Shown in pieces: positions 17,355 through 25,664 of a stretch of DNA of 64,000 nucleotides (position 1 is the stretch's first letter; every line of letters starts with the position of its first letter). The position numbers and the translations under genes were made by a program. A model generated the notes under the pieces. The model saw nothing but the letters and a program-made list of their open reading frames with translations, had not been told where the DNA came from and did no database searches. Source of the DNA: Dyadobacter fermentans (GTDB lineage Bacteria; Bacteroidota; Bacteroidia; Cytophagales; Spirosomataceae); assembly GCF_019924045.1 (NCBI RefSeq), contig NZ_JAHXBN010000010.1, positions 434,001 through 498,000 of the forward strand, read 5' to 3'.

Positions 17355-18095
17355 ATGACATATTGCCTGGGTATCAAAGTCGCATCCGGCCTGGTGGCTA
17401 TTGCCGACACGCGCCTTACATCCGGAACCGAGGTTTCGACGAATAAGAAAGTATCTGTTTACCAATCTGATAAGCATTCTATTTTCGTGATGACCTCCGG
17501 GTTGAGGTCGGTGCGGGACAAAGCTATTACCTATTTCAAAGAAGTCCTGGAAGAGCGGGACACTTCATTCGACAAGCTTTACAAGGCTGTCAACGCATTG
17601 GGGCAGCAGGTGCGGCGCGTGGCCGACGAGGACCGTTATGCCCTGAGCAATGCGGGGCTGGTATTCAACCTGTTTGCGATCGTAGGCGGGCAACTCGAAC
17701 ACGATTCAGAGCACAAGCTTTTTCTGTTGTATCCCGAAGGCAACTGGGTGGAGGTGGGCGACGGTTCGCCGTTTATCATCATCGGCAACTCGGGTTACGG
17801 CAAACCGCTGCTGTACCGGAGCCTTAAATTCGATTCCTCGATGCAGGACGCTCTGAAGATCGGCTTCCTGTCGTTTGATTCTACAAGGGTCAGTTCCAAT
17901 GACGTAGATTACCCGATAGATGTCGTCATGTACGAAAAGGATTCGTTCCAGCTCGTGGAGCACCGTTTCGAGAAAGACGACCTCGACTATGTAGGCAAGC
18001 AGTGGAGTGCGTTACTGAGCAATTCCGTACAAAAATTGTCGTTGGAGTGGATGGACCCGGTATTCGGCAAAATGGGAGAAACTACAAAGGGGTAA
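17355..18095 (+). CDS. Proteasome-type protease Anbu (COG3484)
   Basis: 246 residues. The N-terminus MTYCLGIKVASGLVAIADTR fits the Ntn-hydrolase fold, with Thr2 as the expected nucleophile once Met1 is removed. As in other Anbu proteins there is no propeptide. ADTR supplies the Asp and Lys33/34 a candidate active-site lysine, followed by SIFVMTSG. The family forms ring or helical assemblies related to HslV and proteasome beta subunits; its substrate is unknown. The gene sits behind alpha-E, consistent with the recognised Anbu gene set, but without the ATP-grasp gene nearby. The charged C-terminal part is ordinary for the family. Confidence 0.9.
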   Translation: MTYCLGIKVASGLVAIADTRLTSGTEVSTNKKVSVYQSDKHSIFVMTSGLRSVRDKAITYFKEVLEERDTSFDKLYKAVNALGQQVRRVADEDRYALSNAGLVFNLFAIVGGQLEHDSEHKLFLLYPEGNWVEVGDGSPFIIIGNSGYGKPLLYRSLKFDSSMQDALKIGFLSFDSTRVSSNDVDYPIDVVMYEKDSFQLVEHRFEKDDLDYVGKQWSALLSNSVQKLSLEWMDPVFGKMGETTKG

Positions 18096-18220
18096 CCGCT
18101 TGTTTTGGCCTGAAAATGTATATAATGGCTGGTTTTCCGGGGAATCATTGAAGTAGTGAAGAAACGGAATGGAAGAGTCCAGAAACTCAATTGTAGTTTT
18201 TTGTTTGTAGAAAAATCTAA

Positions 18221-18247
18221 TTGCGGAGAGGGAATTTAGTATTTTTG
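18221..18247 (+). promoter_or_regulatory. Bacteroidota-type promoter for the glmM-type gene
   Basis: TATTTTTG at 18240-18247 matches the TAnnTTTG -7 consensus of Bacteroidota primary sigma factor promoters. A TTG at 18221-18223 lies upstream, a little closer than the ideal spacing. The box is 30 nt before the GTG start. Confidence 0.55.
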
Positions 18248-18276
18248 CAACCAAACATAAAGAGGAATTCTAGATC

Positions 18277-19680
18277 GTGACGTTAATTAAATCTATCTCA
18301 GGAATCAGGGGAATAGTGGGAGGAAAATCGGGTGAGGCGCTGACTCCGATTGATGTTGTTAAGTTTGCTGCTGCATACGGGACATGGGTGAGGCGTACAA
18401 ATCCACAGAATCTTAAGGTGGTGATCGGCAGGGATGCCAGGCTTTCCGGTGAAATGGTAAGCCGCCTGGTAGCCGGTACTTTGCAGGGTGTAGGGCTAAA
18501 TGTGCTCGACCTTGGCCTTTCCACTACTCCGACTGTCGAGATAGCCGTGAAAGCGGAAGGCGCGGCGGGAGGTATCATCCTTACAGCAAGCCACAACCCG
18601 ATCCAGTGGAACGCCCTTAAACTGCTCAACCACGAAGGAGAATTCATTTCAGAGGCCGAAGGTGCCGAAGTTCTCCGCATTGCCGACGAGGAGGATTTCC
18701 TTTTCCCGGATGTAAAAAAACTGGGAAGCTATGCGTCGGACAACACTTATCTTCAAAAGCATATCGACCACGTTTTGTCGCTGGCACTCGTGGATGTGGA
18801 GGCGATCAAAAATGCGAATTTCAAGATCGTCGTAGATGCCGTCAACTCAACCGGGGGCATCGCGGTACCACTTTTGCTCGAAGCATTGGGCGTTGATCCC
18901 AAGAATATCAAGAAACTGAACTGCGAGCCGACCGGCAATTTTGCGCATAACCCCGAGCCGCTGCCGGAGCATTTGCACGATATCAGCAAAGAGCTCAACA
19001 ATGGCTCTTACAACCTGGGTATCGTCGTGGATCCCGATGTGGACAGGCTTGCGCTGATGTGCGAGGACGGTACCCCGTTTGGAGAAGAATACACATTGGT
19101 TGCCGTGGCAGATTATGTTTTGAAACATACACCGGGCAATACGGTTTCCAACCTTTCATCGACTGCTGCATTGCGCGACGTCACCATCAAAGCCGGCGGC
19201 CAATACCTGGCATCGGCGGTAGGAGAGGTAAATGTGGTGAATGCGATGAAAGCCAACAATGCGGTAATCGGAGGCGAGGGTAATGGAGGGGTGATTTACC
19301 CTGAAAGCCACTACGGCCGCGATGCATTGGTGGGTATTGCATTGTTCCTGACGCATTTGGCTAAGTCCGGCAAGAAGGCTTCGGTTTTGAGAAGGTCTTA
19401 TCCGAACTATTATATTTCGAAAAATAAGATCGAACTCACGCCGGAAATTAACGTCGATAACATTCTCGACCGTATCCAGACGCGCTATTCGAAGCAGCCC
19501 GTGAACACGGTTGACGGTGTGCGCATCGAATTCGATCGCGAATGGGTGCATTTGCGCCGGTCGAACACCGAGCCGATCATCCGTATTTATTCGGAATCGG
19601 AGACGCTGACTACCGCGACCAGCCTTGCCAATAAGATCATTTCCGATATCAAGGAGATTATTTCGGAACCGAAGAAATAA
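18277..19680 (+). CDS. glmM: Phosphoglucosamine mutase-type phosphohexomutase
   Basis: 467 residues starting with GTG. All alpha-D-phosphohexomutase elements are present: the phosphoserine loop TASHNP with Ser105, the metal loop DPDVDR (Asp252, Asp254, Asp256), the sugar-binding loop GGEGNGGVIYP about 335-345 and the phosphate loop RRSNTEPIIRIYSE near 427-440. Bacteroidota use such a protein as GlmM, converting glucosamine-6-phosphate to glucosamine-1-phosphate for peptidoglycan and lipopolysaccharide. Phosphomannomutase or phosphoglucomutase activity cannot be excluded by sequence alone. A promoter box lies just upstream and a small hairpin downstream. Confidence 0.85.
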   Translation: MTLIKSISGIRGIVGGKSGEALTPIDVVKFAAAYGTWVRRTNPQNLKVVIGRDARLSGEMVSRLVAGTLQGVGLNVLDLGLSTTPTVEIAVKAEGAAGGIILTASHNPIQWNALKLLNHEGEFISEAEGAEVLRIADEEDFLFPDVKKLGSYASDNTYLQKHIDHVLSLALVDVEAIKNANFKIVVDAVNSTGGIAVPLLLEALGVDPKNIKKLNCEPTGNFAHNPEPLPEHLHDISKELNNGSYNLGIVVDPDVDRLALMCEDGTPFGEEYTLVAVADYVLKHTPGNTVSNLSSTAALRDVTIKAGGQYLASAVGEVNVVNAMKANNAVIGGEGNGGVIYPESHYGRDALVGIALFLTHLAKSGKKASVLRRSYPNYYISKNKIELTPEINVDNILDRIQTRYSKQPVNTVDGVRIEFDREWVHLRRSNTEPIIRIYSESETLTTATSLANKIISDIKEIISEPKK

Positions 19681-19706
19681 TAAAGCTGTTGCTAAGCTAA
19701 TTTGGG

Positions 19707-19736
19707 TCACTTGTTGTCTGAACTGACAATGAGTGA
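19707..19736 (+). repeat. Small hairpin related to the 10-bp arrays
   Basis: TCACTTGTTGTC (19707-19718) and GACAATGAGTGA (19725-19736) can form 12 pairs including two G-U pairs, with a 6-nt loop, 26 nt after the glmM stop. The core TTGTTGTC/GACAATGA equals units of the array at 39401-39558, so it may be a minimal member of that family or a weak terminator. Confidence 0.45.
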
Positions 19737-19757
19737 TCTTTCTAATTTTATATCCCA

Positions 19758-20906
19758 ATGAAAGTCTATCTGGACAATGCGGCTACGACGCAGCTGGACC
19801 CCGAGGTCCTGGAAGCCATGCTGCCGCTGATGACCGAGCAATTCGGTAACCCCTCTTCCATTCATTCATACGGCCGTGCCGTGCGTTCGTCTATCGAGCG
19901 GGCCAGAAAGAATATCGCAGCGATCCTGAATGCGGCGCCAGCCGAGATATTTTTCACCTCAGGTGGTACCGAGGCCGACAACACGGCAATCCGTTCGAGC
20001 ATTGAGACATTTGGCCTGAAACACGCCATTACCTCACGCATCGAGCACCACGCGGTATTACACACGTTGGAGCACCTCAAAAAGCTGGGGGCTATCGAGC
20101 TGAGTTTTGTGAATTTGAATGCAAAAGGAGAGGTCGATCTCGAACATCTGGAAGCATTGCTGGCTTCGAAACCGCGTTCATTGGTTTCCTTAATGCACGG
20201 TAACAATGAGATTGGTAACCTGCTCGACCTCGAAGCCGCTGGCGACATTTGCGAGAAATACGACGCCATTTTTCATTGCGACACTGTGCAGACGATGGGC
20301 CATTACCGCCACGATCTGCAAAAACTGAAAACGAATTTCATCGTCGGGGCAGCGCATAAGTTCAACGGGCCGAAGGGCATCGGGTTCTTGTACGTTCGTC
20401 CGGGTATTAAAATCAATCCTTTCGTACACGGGGGCGCGCAGGAGCGTAACATGCGTGGAGGAACGGAGAATATTTACGGCATTGTAGGCCTAGCGAAAGC
20501 ATTGGAAATCGCTTACCGCGATATGGATGCACACCGCACGCATATAGAGGGCCTTAAAAGCCGAATGATAGGCAAGTTGAAGGAAGGCATTGAGGGCGTA
20601 GCATTCAATGGCAACTCAGCCGATTTGAATAAAAGTCTTTATACAGTTCTGAATGTAAGTCTGCCGCCGTCGGATATCAGCGATATGCTGCTGTTCAACC
20701 TCGATATTGCCGGAATCGCCGTTTCTGGCGGCAGCGCGTGTTCGAGCGGCACCGACATAGGCTCGCACGTGCTGAATGAGCTCAGAATCGATGAGAACCG
20801 CGCTAATGTGCGTTTCTCGTTCGGGAAGTACAATACGGAAGCCGAAATCGACTATGCGGCAGAGACGCTGATCGGCCTTTACAAGAAAGAAAGCATTATT
20901 TTATAA
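19758..20906 (+). CDS. Cysteine desulfurase, NifS/IscS family
   Basis: 382 residues. The N-terminus VYLDNAATTQLDPEVLEAM is the family signature. PLP-lysine Lys201 is in GAAHKFNGPKG, preceded by HCDTVQTMGH, and the persulfide cysteine Cys328 is in SGGSACSSG. It moves sulfur from cysteine to iron-sulfur cluster or thiocofactor acceptors, releasing alanine. The short loop around the catalytic Cys and the length match group I (NifS/IscS-like) rather than SufS enzymes. No iscU or other scaffold gene is adjacent; ferrochelatase follows convergently. It could serve cluster assembly or tRNA thiolation. Confidence 0.93.
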   Translation: MKVYLDNAATTQLDPEVLEAMLPLMTEQFGNPSSIHSYGRAVRSSIERARKNIAAILNAAPAEIFFTSGGTEADNTAIRSSIETFGLKHAITSRIEHHAVLHTLEHLKKLGAIELSFVNLNAKGEVDLEHLEALLASKPRSLVSLMHGNNEIGNLLDLEAAGDICEKYDAIFHCDTVQTMGHYRHDLQKLKTNFIVGAAHKFNGPKGIGFLYVRPGIKINPFVHGGAQERNMRGGTENIYGIVGLAKALEIAYRDMDAHRTHIEGLKSRMIGKLKEGIEGVAFNGNSADLNKSLYTVLNVSLPPSDISDMLLFNLDIAGIAVSGGSACSSGTDIGSHVLNELRIDENRANVRFSFGKYNTEAEIDYAAETLIGLYKKESIIL

Positions 20907-20928
20907 AGAGGTATCCCTTTAAAAAGCC

Positions 20929-20961
20929 AACCCGGCCCCTGAATCAGGCGGCCGGGTTTTT
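20929..20961. terminator. Bidirectional terminator shared by cysteine desulfurase and hemH
   Basis: AACCCGGCC (20929-20937) pairs with GGCCGGGTT (20950-20958), with A-rich sequence on one side and T-rich on the other. The right arm lies within the last codons of hemH, so one hairpin serves both convergent genes. Confidence 0.8.
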
Positions 20962-22017
20962 AATGATATCTTCAAGGCATTCAACCCAAATATCGCTGTC
21001 GTTGAGACTCTCGACAAGCTGCCAATGCACCCCGCCTTCTTTCTCGAACATTTCTTTGTATTCTTCGCCTACTTCAATCGTCGTTTCCAGACAGTCGGCT
21101 ACGAATGCCGGGGAGAACGCTAACGCGCTTTTGACGCCTTTCTTTGTCAATTCGGGGATTACCTCGTCGGTATAAGGTTTGATCCACGGATTTTTGCCCA
21201 ATCTCGACTGGAAGCAGGTCGTATACTTACCTTCAGGGATGCCCATGCCTTTCACTAACAAACGCGTAGTTTCAAAACATTGGGCGCGATAACAATGCTG
21301 GTTGCGGTGATCGAGCTTGTCGCAGCAGCTGCCGAACTGGCAAAAGCTACCGGTAACATCGCCTTTGGTGATCTGCCGCTCGGGCAAGCCGTGGTAGCTG
21401 AACACGAAATGATCGTAATCGTGCTGGGCCATGTATTTTTTACCCAAATCCACAAAACCCTGGATAAACTTAGGATGTTCGAGGAAACGGTTTACAAACC
21501 GGATTTCGGGCAGTACTTCCCAGTCTTTCACGACCCGCATCACCTCCTTATATACCGAACCGGTAGATGCCGAAGCATATTGCGGGAAGAACGGTACTAC
21601 GATGATTTCGGTGAGGCATTCCTTGCGCAATGCGGTCAATGCTTTTTCAATGCTCGGGTTCTGGTAACGCATGGCGAGTTCCACCACATAATCGTTACCC
21701 AGCACTTTTTGTAATTTATCCTTCACCGAATAGCCGTAGGTTTTCAGCGGAGAGCCGTCGGGCCGCCAGAGTTGCTTATAAACCTTTGCCGACTTCGGCG
21801 CACGGAATGGCGCGATGATCAGGTTGATCAGGAACCAGCGGTTCAGGTACGGAATATCGATCACGCGCTCGTCCATCAGGAACTGGCGCAGGTATTTACG
21901 GACATCGGGCACCGAAGGGCTATCCGGCGTGCCGAGGTTCACGATCAGTACGCCGGTTTTGCGGACTTCATTCAGAGTTGTAGTATCGAAGGGTTGAGCC
22001 AATGTGGTTGTACTCAT
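20944..22017 (-). CDS. hemH: Ferrochelatase with cysteine-rich insert
   Basis: 357 residues. TGVLIVNLGTPDSP near residue 21, PFFPQYASASTGS about 142-153 and the catalytic His209 in FSYHGLPERQ identify ferrochelatase, which inserts Fe2+ into protoporphyrin to give haem. After the HGLPE motif comes a cluster of five cysteines (Cys226, 231, 232, 242, 247), with another at Cys268. Several bacterial ferrochelatases bind a [2Fe-2S] cluster with an internal Cys set, so this may do so too. It is the last gene of the long minus-strand run containing argF', argD, argC and argG, 76 nt after argF'. Whether it shares their transcript is unclear. Confidence 0.93.
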   Translation of the reverse strand: MSTTTLAQPFDTTTLNEVRKTGVLIVNLGTPDSPSVPDVRKYLRQFLMDERVIDIPYLNRWFLINLIIAPFRAPKSAKVYKQLWRPDGSPLKTYGYSVKDKLQKVLGNDYVVELAMRYQNPSIEKALTALRKECLTEIIVVPFFPQYASASTGSVYKEVMRVVKDWEVLPEIRFVNRFLEHPKFIQGFVDLGKKYMAQHDYDHFVFSYHGLPERQITKGDVTGSFCQFGSCCDKLDHRNQHCYRAQCFETTRLLVKGMGIPEGKYTTCFQSRLGKNPWIKPYTDEVIPELTKKGVKSALAFSPAFVADCLETTIEVGEEYKEMFEKEGGVHWQLVESLNDSDIWVECLEDIIKNPAA

Positions 22018-22093
22018 TTCATTAACAGTTTCATGATGAAAGCGGCCGTCAACTACCGCTTCCTTATGTATTTTAGTCTTGCAAAAATAGCAA

Positions 22094-23041
22094 TTACAAT
22101 CCTAACAAGACCTCTTTCAATGCCGCCTGCGCCGACCATTCGCGGTTGGCGGCCTGCTCGATCACCAGCGAACGCGGACCGTCGAGTACTTCGTCGGCCA
22201 CCTTCATATTGCGGCGTACGGGCAGGCAGTGCATGAATTTGCCATTGTCGGTCAAAGCCATTTTCGCTTCGGTGATCATCCACGATGGATCGGTGTTCAA
22301 AACCTGTCCGTAGCTGTTGAACGACGACCAGTTTTTGCCATATACAAAATCCGCGCCTTCCAATGCCTTGTCCTGGTCGTAAATCACCTGGCCTCTGCCC
22401 ACAAAATCGGGGGAAAGATCATAGCCTTCCGGGTGCGTGATCACGAGGTCCACATCCATCGGGTTCATCCATTCGCAGAACGAGTTGGCTACTGCCTGGG
22501 GCAATGCTTTGAAATGCGGCAGCCAGGTAAGCACCACTTTCGGGCGTTGTTTGAGCTTGAATTCTTCGATGGTAATGCAGTCGGCCAGCGATTGCAGCGG
22601 GTGCCGTGTCGCCGATTCCAGGTTCACGATCGGTACCTGCGCATATTTTTTGAACTGCTGGAAAACAATTTCCGAATAATCCTTATCGCGGTCCTGCAAA
22701 CCTGCAAAGGAACGGATGCCGATGATATCGCAATAGCTGCCGATCACAGCAGCGGCTTCCTTCACGTGCTCTGCCTTGTCGCCATTCATGATCACGCCTT
22801 CCTCCATTTCGAGTCCCCAACCGTCCTGGCCTACATTCATGGTAATCACATTCAAGCCAAGGTTCTGGGCAGCTTTCTGGGTGCTGATCCTCGTCCTTAA
22901 ACTCGAATTGAAAAACAACAGGCCTATGGTTTTGTTTTTTCCAAGCGTCTGATCTGCAAACGGATCTTTTTTGGCTGCGATACCGCTGCTGATGAGCTGT
23001 GGGAGGTCGGTGACGTCTTTAATGGAAAGAAAGTGTTTCAT
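22094..23041 (-). CDS. argF': N-acylornithine carbamoyltransferase (acetyl/succinyl type)
   Basis: 315 residues. It has the carbamoyl-phosphate loop as FNSSLRTR (about 44-51) and the HPLQSLAD motif of transcarbamylases. However, it carries the GWGLEMEEGVIMNGDKAEH stretch (about 74-92) known from N-acetyl- and N-succinylornithine transcarbamylases of Xanthomonadaceae and Bacteroidota, instead of the ornithine-binding SMG loop of ordinary ArgF. Arginine would thus be made via N-acyl-citrulline and a later deacylation. The residue at position 90, reported as the acetyl/succinyl selector in the B. fragilis enzyme, is Ala here, so specificity is open. It lies 70 nt downstream of argD on the same strand. 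Confidence 0.9.
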   Translation of the reverse strand: MKHFLSIKDVTDLPQLISSGIAAKKDPFADQTLGKNKTIGLLFFNSSLRTRISTQKAAQNLGLNVITMNVGQDGWGLEMEEGVIMNGDKAEHVKEAAAVIGSYCDIIGIRSFAGLQDRDKDYSEIVFQQFKKYAQVPIVNLESATRHPLQSLADCITIEEFKLKQRPKVVLTWLPHFKALPQAVANSFCEWMNPMDVDLVITHPEGYDLSPDFVGRGQVIYDQDKALEGADFVYGKNWSSFNSYGQVLNTDPSWMITEAKMALTDNGKFMHCLPVRRNMKVADEVLDGPRSLVIEQAANREWSAQAALKEVLLGL

Positions 23042-23111
23042 TCAGGTTAAAATTTCGGAGATAGGTGTTCCTATTCTCAACTAGGACAAGGATGGTATTA
23101 GTTCAAAAAAA

Positions 23112-24248
23112 TCAAACAGCCGCGACAGATACTTCTTTTTTCAATGCTTCGAGGAAGAGATCAGCCTCCGTTTTACCCAATGCGAGCGATGGCAACAGAC
23201 GGATCGTGTTCGCGCCCGCTACGCCTGTGAACATTTTGTGCTCAAACAAAAGCTTGTTGCGCAGGTCCTTTACCGGGAAATCATACTCGATCCCGATCAT
23301 CAGTCCCCGGCCTCTCAGTTCTTTATATCCGCCAATCGCCTTAATGCCTTCGAGCAGGTATTCACCGATCTCAGCCGCATTGGCAATCAGGTTTTCTTCC
23401 TTCATAATATCCAGTACCGCCACGCCCGCTGCGCAAGCCAGGTGGTTACCGCCGAATGTCGTTCCCAGCAAACCGTAGCTCGCTTTGAACTTCGGAGAAA
23501 TGAGGATTCCGCCGATCGGGAAGCCGTTACCCATTCCTTTGGCCATCGACATAATGTCGGGCTCGATGCCGCTGAACTGGTGCGAGAAGAACTTGCCGGT
23601 CCGTCCGTAGCCACACTGTACGCTGTCGAGGATCAGGATCGCGCCGGTTTCATCGCATTTGCGTCTTAGCGTTTGCAAGAACTCATCTGTACAAACATTG
23701 ATACCGCCCACGCCCTGGATACCTTCCACAATCACCGCGCAAACTTCGTCGGTAATGCCTTCTTCCGCCGCCGCAGCGTCGTTGAACGGCAGGAAAGTAA
23801 CGTGCTCCTTGTAGTTCACAGGTGCAACGATGGAAGGATTATCCGTAGCAGCCACCGCACCGGCAGTCCGGCCGTGGAATGATTTAGTAAATGAAATCAC
23901 CTTCGTTCTGCCATTGTGGAAAGAGGCCAGTTTCAATGCATTCTCGTTCGCTTCCGCGCCGGAATTGCAGAGAAATAATTTGTAATCGGGATAACCCGAG
24001 AGTTCCCCCAATTTCTCTGCCAACTCTTCCTGAATGGAGATTTTGACAGAATTGGAATAAAAGCTGATCGCGTTCAATTGCTTCGTCAGCTTATCTACAT
24101 AATACGGATGGCAATGGCCGACCGAAATCACCGCGTGGCCGCCATAAAGATCGAGGTACTTGGTACCATGCTGGTCCCAGAGGTAGCTGCCTTCGGCTTT
24201 TACGGGTTCTATATCGTAAATGGGGTAGACGTCAAAGAGGTGTGACAT
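23112..24248 (-). CDS. argD: Acetylornithine/succinylornithine aminotransferase
   Basis: 378 residues, class III PLP aminotransferase. Motifs are LYGGHAVISVGHCHP near 34-48, LFLCNSGAEANENALKLA about 91-108, KSFHGRT about 122-128, LDSVQCGYGRTGKF about 208-220 and PLP lysine Lys237 in MSMAKGMGNGFPIGG. It transfers the amino group from glutamate to N-acyl-glutamate semialdehyde (reverse of ornithine transamination). Position between argC and argF' supports the arginine role. Some homologues also act in lysine synthesis as DapC. Confidence 0.93.
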   Translation of the reverse strand: MSHLFDVYPIYDIEPVKAEGSYLWDQHGTKYLDLYGGHAVISVGHCHPYYVDKLTKQLNAISFYSNSVKISIQEELAEKLGELSGYPDYKLFLCNSGAEANENALKLASFHNGRTKVISFTKSFHGRTAGAVAATDNPSIVAPVNYKEHVTFLPFNDAAAAEEGITDEVCAVIVEGIQGVGGINVCTDEFLQTLRRKCDETGAILILDSVQCGYGRTGKFFSHQFSGIEPDIMSMAKGMGNGFPIGGILISPKFKASYGLLGTTFGGNHLACAAGVAVLDIMKEENLIANAAEIGEYLLEGIKAIGGYKELRGRGLMIGIEYDFPVKDLRNKLLFEHKMFTGVAGANTIRLLPSLALGKTEADLFLEALKKEVSVAAV

Positions 24249-24280
24249 TGTCTGAGCTTCTTTAAGATTCGAAAAATGAA

Positions 24281-25264
24281 TTAAAACGCCGGCGCTTTCA
24301 ACCGCAGCCCTGCATCTTCCGGTAAACCGAACAGCAGGTTCATATTCTGCACCGCTTGTCCCGACGCGCCTTTGGTCAGGTTATCGATAATGCTGGTGAT
24401 CAGCAGCTGCCCATCGTGCACTTCCAGGTGGACGAAGCATTTGTTGGTATTCACGACCTGCTTCAAATCAATCGGCGTGTCACTTACGTGCGTGAACGGG
24501 TGCGAGGCGTAAAAGTCCTTGTAAATGGCTTTTGCTTCCTCTAATGTTCCTTCGAAGCGGGTGTACACATTGGCCATAATGCCGCGCGTATAGTCTCCGC
24601 GGTATGGGACGAAGTTCACCGGCTGATCGAAACCTGCCTGCAATTTGCCGAAAGTCATTTTGATCTCGGTCAAATGCTGGTGCGTGAATGCTTTGTAAAT
24701 CGACATGTTGTTGTTACGCCAGGTGAAATGCGTGGTCGCGCTCAACGCCTGTCCGGCGCCCGTGCTACCCGTCACCGCGCTCACGTGAACGTCGTCCTGA
24801 ATCAGCCCCGCATTAGCCAGCGGTAAAACAGCCAGCTCGATGCTCGTTGCGAAACAGCCCGGGTTAGCGATTTTGGTCGCACCCTTGATTTGCTCGCGCT
24901 GTAATTCCGGCAAGCCGTACACAAAGCCATTCGACTCGTTTCGGAAATCCGTACTGAGGTCGATTACTTTTACGGTTTCCGGCAGTGAGTATTCTTCCAG
25001 AAACTTTTTCGATTCGCCGTGGCCGGAGCAAAGAAAAATCGCATTCAAACCATCTTCGTTCAGCAATGACTGAATGTCGTCGCCCGAAAATACCAGCTCC
25101 GTATCGCCGAGCAAATCGGTATGCGTAGCGTACACCGGCTTGCCTGCCTGGCTCTTGCTATGCGCGAATGCGATGTTCACATTCGGGTGGTTGACAAGGA
25201 TTCTGATCAGCTCGCCACCGGTATATCCGGCAGCGCCTATTATTCCAATATTAATGTTACTCAT
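24281..25264 (-). CDS. argC: N-acetyl-gamma-glutamyl-phosphate reductase
   Basis: 327 residues from the ATG at 25264, chosen because the conserved protein begins MSNINIGIIGAAGYTGGEL; the open frame upstream belongs to the overlapping toxin region. The NADP-binding GAAGYTGGEL is at residues 10-19 and the catalytic cysteine Cys137 in KIANPGCFATSIEL. It reduces N-acylglutamyl phosphate to the semialdehyde in the third step of arginine synthesis. The start codon overlaps the 3' end of the PIN-domain gene by 8 nt, so argC is probably translated from an mRNA that also carries the toxin-antitoxin genes. Confidence 0.94.
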   Translation of the reverse strand: MSNINIGIIGAAGYTGGELIRILVNHPNVNIAFAHSKSQAGKPVYATHTDLLGDTELVFSGDDIQSLLNEDGLNAIFLCSGHGESKKFLEEYSLPETVKVIDLSTDFRNESNGFVYGLPELQREQIKGATKIANPGCFATSIELAVLPLANAGLIQDDVHVSAVTGSTGAGQALSATTHFTWRNNNMSIYKAFTHQHLTEIKMTFGKLQAGFDQPVNFVPYRGDYTRGIMANVYTRFEGTLEEAKAIYKDFYASHPFTHVSDTPIDLKQVVNTNKCFVHLEVHDGQLLITSIIDNLTKGASGQAVQNMNLLFGLPEDAGLRLKAPAF

Positions 25265-25664
25265 TTGTAATCCAGTTTTCAATTTGTAAGCCACCAACCC
25301 GCTCAAACTCTTTGACATTGTTGGTGACCAGGATTAACCCGTGGCTTAATGCATGTGCGGAAATTAACAAGTCGTTAGCGCCAATAATTTTCCCTTTACT
25401 TTCCAGATCCGCACGGATCGAAGCGTATGCCTCGGCCGCCCGTGCGTCGAAATCCAGAATTGTAAATGGCCTCAGAAAAGCTTCTAACGCAACCTTGTTC
25501 TGTTCCTTTAGCTGACTTTTCTCAACGCCATACCATAACTCCGCTACCACAATCGAAGAGATCGCGATCTCTGTCCAATCGAGGGATTGCAGTTTATGCA
25601 AGACTTCAACGGGCCTCTTCTTAATAATGTAGGCCACGATATTGGTATCCAACAGATATTTCAT
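25257..25664 (-). CDS. PIN-domain toxin, VapC type
   Basis: 135 residues. It opens with MKYLLDTNIVAYII, whose Asp6 is the first PIN acidic residue. Glu41/42 appears in the VAELWYGVEKS segment, and a third acidic pair lies in GANDLLISAHAL with Asp at about 99. This is a complete PIN site, so the RNase is probably active. The upstream gene overlaps it by 4 nt (ATGA) and looks like its antitoxin. Its 3' end runs into the argC start. Typical VapC toxins cut tRNA or rRNA; the target here is unknown. Lying inside an arginine operon is unusual. Confidence 0.88.
   Translation of the reverse strand: MKYLLDTNIVAYIIKKRPVEVLHKLQSLDWTEIAISSIVVAELWYGVEKSQLKEQNKVALEAFLRPFTILDFDARAAEAYASIRADLESKGKIIGANDLLISAHALSHGLILVTNNVKEFERVGGLQIENWITNE

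Noticed and set aside
22229..22900. 223-codon open frame opposite argF'
   Set aside because: Covered by argF' on the minus strand, which has all its motifs.
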